This document shows positions 50,858-52,471 of a stretch of 52,471 nt of DNA, piece after piece. Position 1 is the first letter of the stretch. Every line of letters starts with the position of its first letter. The translations under genes and the position numbers were made by a program. The DNA is from Clostridiaceae bacterium (lineage in GTDB: Bacteria > Bacillota > Clostridia > DSM-8532): NCBI GenBank assembly GCA_012522505.1, contig JAAYKJ010000025.1, positions 1 through 52,471 on the forward strand. Direction: 5' to 3'. The notes beneath the pieces were generated by a model. That model worked only from the letters and a program-made list of their open reading frames with translations. It did not search any database and was not told the DNA's origin.

Positions 50858-52462
50858 TTACAGATGAAGACTAGAGGCTTTTAGAATACCTTCTATCAGC
50901 AAAAGCTTATTCAGTATCTCTTTTGAAACCTCTGCATCCACGCTTACAAAGGATACTGCCTTTTCTCCCCTTCTGTTTCGGCTCCACTGCATTGCAGCAA
51001 TATTGATGTTGTTTTCACCCAGAAGGGTTCCGACCTTTCCGATAATCCCGGGTACATCGACATTCTGGAGTGCGATCACATGGGGTGTAGGCTCAAAATC
51101 AAGTTTATATCCAAAGAAGTCTACAATGCGAATAACATCCTTCGCGAAGACAGTTCCTGATACAGACTGTTCTTTTTTATTGGTGATGAATTTAACAGTA
51201 ATTAGATTAGTATATTTTTCAAGGTTGGAGCTTTTGCTTTCAACCAGTTGAACCCCAAGCTCTTTCAACTTAAGTTCTGCGTTGATGTAGTTTACGTCAG
51301 GGTCACCGGCGCTTTGCAGAAAACCTTTAATGGCAGACAGAGTTATGGGTTTTGTGGGCATTTGAGTGACATCACCACTGTAGATCACCTCGATCTTCAC
51401 AACCCTTTCCTTTTCAGCCTGGTAATAGATGCTGCCAAGTTTTTCTGCAAGATCGGTATATGGCCTTAATTCTTTGACATCTCCAGATACTGGCGTCATG
51501 TTGACGGCAGGAACCAACTCACCGTTCAGAACACCTTCAACCAGCTTTGCCACACCGATGCTGACATTGTAACTGGCCTCTTTCGTAGAAGCCCCCAAAT
51601 GCGGTGTAAATACTACATTGTCAAGCTCAAGAAGTGGATTCCAGTAATCCTGCTCTTCGGGTTTCTTTGTGAAATTGGGCTCAACCTCCTGAACATCCAA
51701 GGCAGCAGCAGCTACATGCCCTGAAACAATCGCATCATATAGCGCCTTTTCGTTTATCATGCCACCACGGGCACAATTGACAATACGTACACCCTTTTTG
51801 CATAGCTTTAGCTCATTCTCACCGATCAGATTGGCGTTTTGTGGGCTTTTGGGGATATGCAGTGTTATCAGGTCGGAAACTTTTAAAAGGTCCTCCAGGG
51901 TTTCGCAGCGGTCAATCCCCAACTGCTTGAACCTATCGTCGGAAGCATACGGGTCGTAACCAACAACCTTCATCCCAACACCGCAAAGCTTTCGGGCAAC
52001 TATTGAGCCAATTTTACCTACGCCAATAACACCGGCGACCTTGCCATCAAGCTCTTCGCCAACAAATTTGTTTCTCCTAAAATCCTTGTTTTTAGCAGCC
52101 AAATGAGCCTGTGGAATGTTTCTGAATATGGAAAATGCCATAGCAACGCCCATTTCAGCAGCAGCCATTGTATTGCCTTCCGGTGTGTTGACCACATAGA
52201 TGCCTCTTTTGGTGCACTCCGCCACGTCAATATTATCGATGCCGTTTCCTGCTCTTCCAGCTACCTTCAGGTTTTTGGCGCGATCAATAATGTCTTTTTT
52301 GACCTTGGTTGCACTCCGAACGATTATAGCGTCATATTTTTCAATGACCTCAAGTAGTTCATCATGAGAAATACCAAATGGTGTGTCTACCTCAAAACCT
52401 TTGCTCTTCAGATAGTCGATGCCATCCGGAGCCATTTTGTCCGCTACGATTATCTTCGCCAC
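50858..52462 (-). CDS. serA: D-3-phosphoglycerate dehydrogenase, long form with ACT domain
   Basis: It oxidises 3-phosphoglycerate in the first step of serine synthesis. The 534 residues comprise a substrate domain, an NAD domain with GVGKIG (147-152), active-site Arg232 (NCARGGM), Glu261 and His288 (FTPHLGA), an ASB domain (about 320-450), and a C-terminal ACT domain (about 460-534) that is expected to sense serine. The GTG start lies nine bases from the window edge with GGGG just ahead; an earlier start outside cannot be excluded. serC, its usual neighbour, would lie beyond the edge. Confidence 0.95.
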   Translation of the reverse strand: MAKIIVADKMAPDGIDYLKSKGFEVDTPFGISHDELLEVIEKYDAIIVRSATKVKKDIIDRAKNLKVAGRAGNGIDNIDVAECTKRGIYVVNTPEGNTMAAAEMGVAMAFSIFRNIPQAHLAAKNKDFRRNKFVGEELDGKVAGVIGVGKIGSIVARKLCGVGMKVVGYDPYASDDRFKQLGIDRCETLEDLLKVSDLITLHIPKSPQNANLIGENELKLCKKGVRIVNCARGGMINEKALYDAIVSGHVAAAALDVQEVEPNFTKKPEEQDYWNPLLELDNVVFTPHLGASTKEASYNVSIGVAKLVEGVLNGELVPAVNMTPVSGDVKELRPYTDLAEKLGSIYYQAEKERVVKIEVIYSGDVTQMPTKPITLSAIKGFLQSAGDPDVNYINAELKLKELGVQLVESKSSNLEKYTNLITVKFITNKKEQSVSGTVFAKDVIRIVDFFGYKLDFEPTPHVIALQNVDVPGIIGKVGTLLGENNINIAAMQWSRNRRGEKAVSFVSVDAEVSKEILNKLLLIEGILKASSLHL

Positions 52463-52471
52463 ATCTACCCC

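Overview
The window reads as the chromosome of an anaerobic, endospore-forming member of the Clostridia with moderate GC. Spore genes (spmA, spmB, a LysM/SleB-type cortex hydrolase), an AbrB regulator with a Cys4 tail, a bacterial NHEJ set, the fapR-plsX-fab lipid cluster, TnpB-free IS30 remains, and strong AGGAGG ribosome sites with frequent GTG/TTG starts all fit. I cannot name the genus.

Layout. 1-2.3 kb: the start of a YesM-like sensor kinase (cut by the window edge) and its YesN-like AraC-type response regulator. 2.3-5.2 kb: a Ku / DNA ligase / polymerase repair operon in three separate genes, divergent from an unrecognised 198-aa gene. 6.1-8.3 kb: araD, then a decayed IS30-family element. 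8.3-10.8 kb: ylxM-ffh-rpsP-khpA, cut off before the usual rimM-trmD-rplS. 10.8-12 kb: a membrane-anchored metallophosphoesterase and tRNA-Arg and tRNA-Gly. 12.1-15.3 kb: a lysine riboswitch with its terminator in front of asd-dapA-dapB, a complete regulated diaminopimelate unit. 15.4-21.5 kb: a YesL-like membrane protein, tRNA-Leu, an FHA/zinc-ribbon/pseudokinase protein, a HEAT-repeat protein, a membrane-anchored Amidase_6 protein, a small zinc-ribbon protein, and a VanW-like lipoprotein. 21.6-28 kb: truA, a DUF3298-like gene, and purL coupled to a phosphatase-superfamily metalloenzyme. 28.3-34.3 kb: HtrA protease, the LysM/SleB-like hydrolase, a ResDE-like two-component system and spmAB. 34.5-38.7 kb: abrB, rsmI, an orphan fumarase alpha subunit, and a vitamin ECF S-component divergent from type II pantothenate kinase. 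38.9-43.4 kb: an unknown membrane protein, a radical SAM protein, and rnc. 42.2-52.5 kb, all leftward: serA, rimO-pgsA, then fapR-plsX-fabH-fabD-fabG-acpP-fabF-rnc, which makes phospholipid precursors under presumed FapR control.

The less expected items are the FHA pseudokinase (its catalytic Asp is Gln), a family of short interspersed repeats with a core close to CAATTCGCGCAAGCGCTCATTG in at least five intergenic gaps on both strands, a hairpin-rich stretch at 23.0-23.25 kb that can hide a ribosome site, a 16-bp-stem palindrome directly after the unknown gene at 5.3 kb, and a strong terminator between acpP and fabF. I did not find CRISPR arrays, rRNA, prophage or an obvious new defence system.
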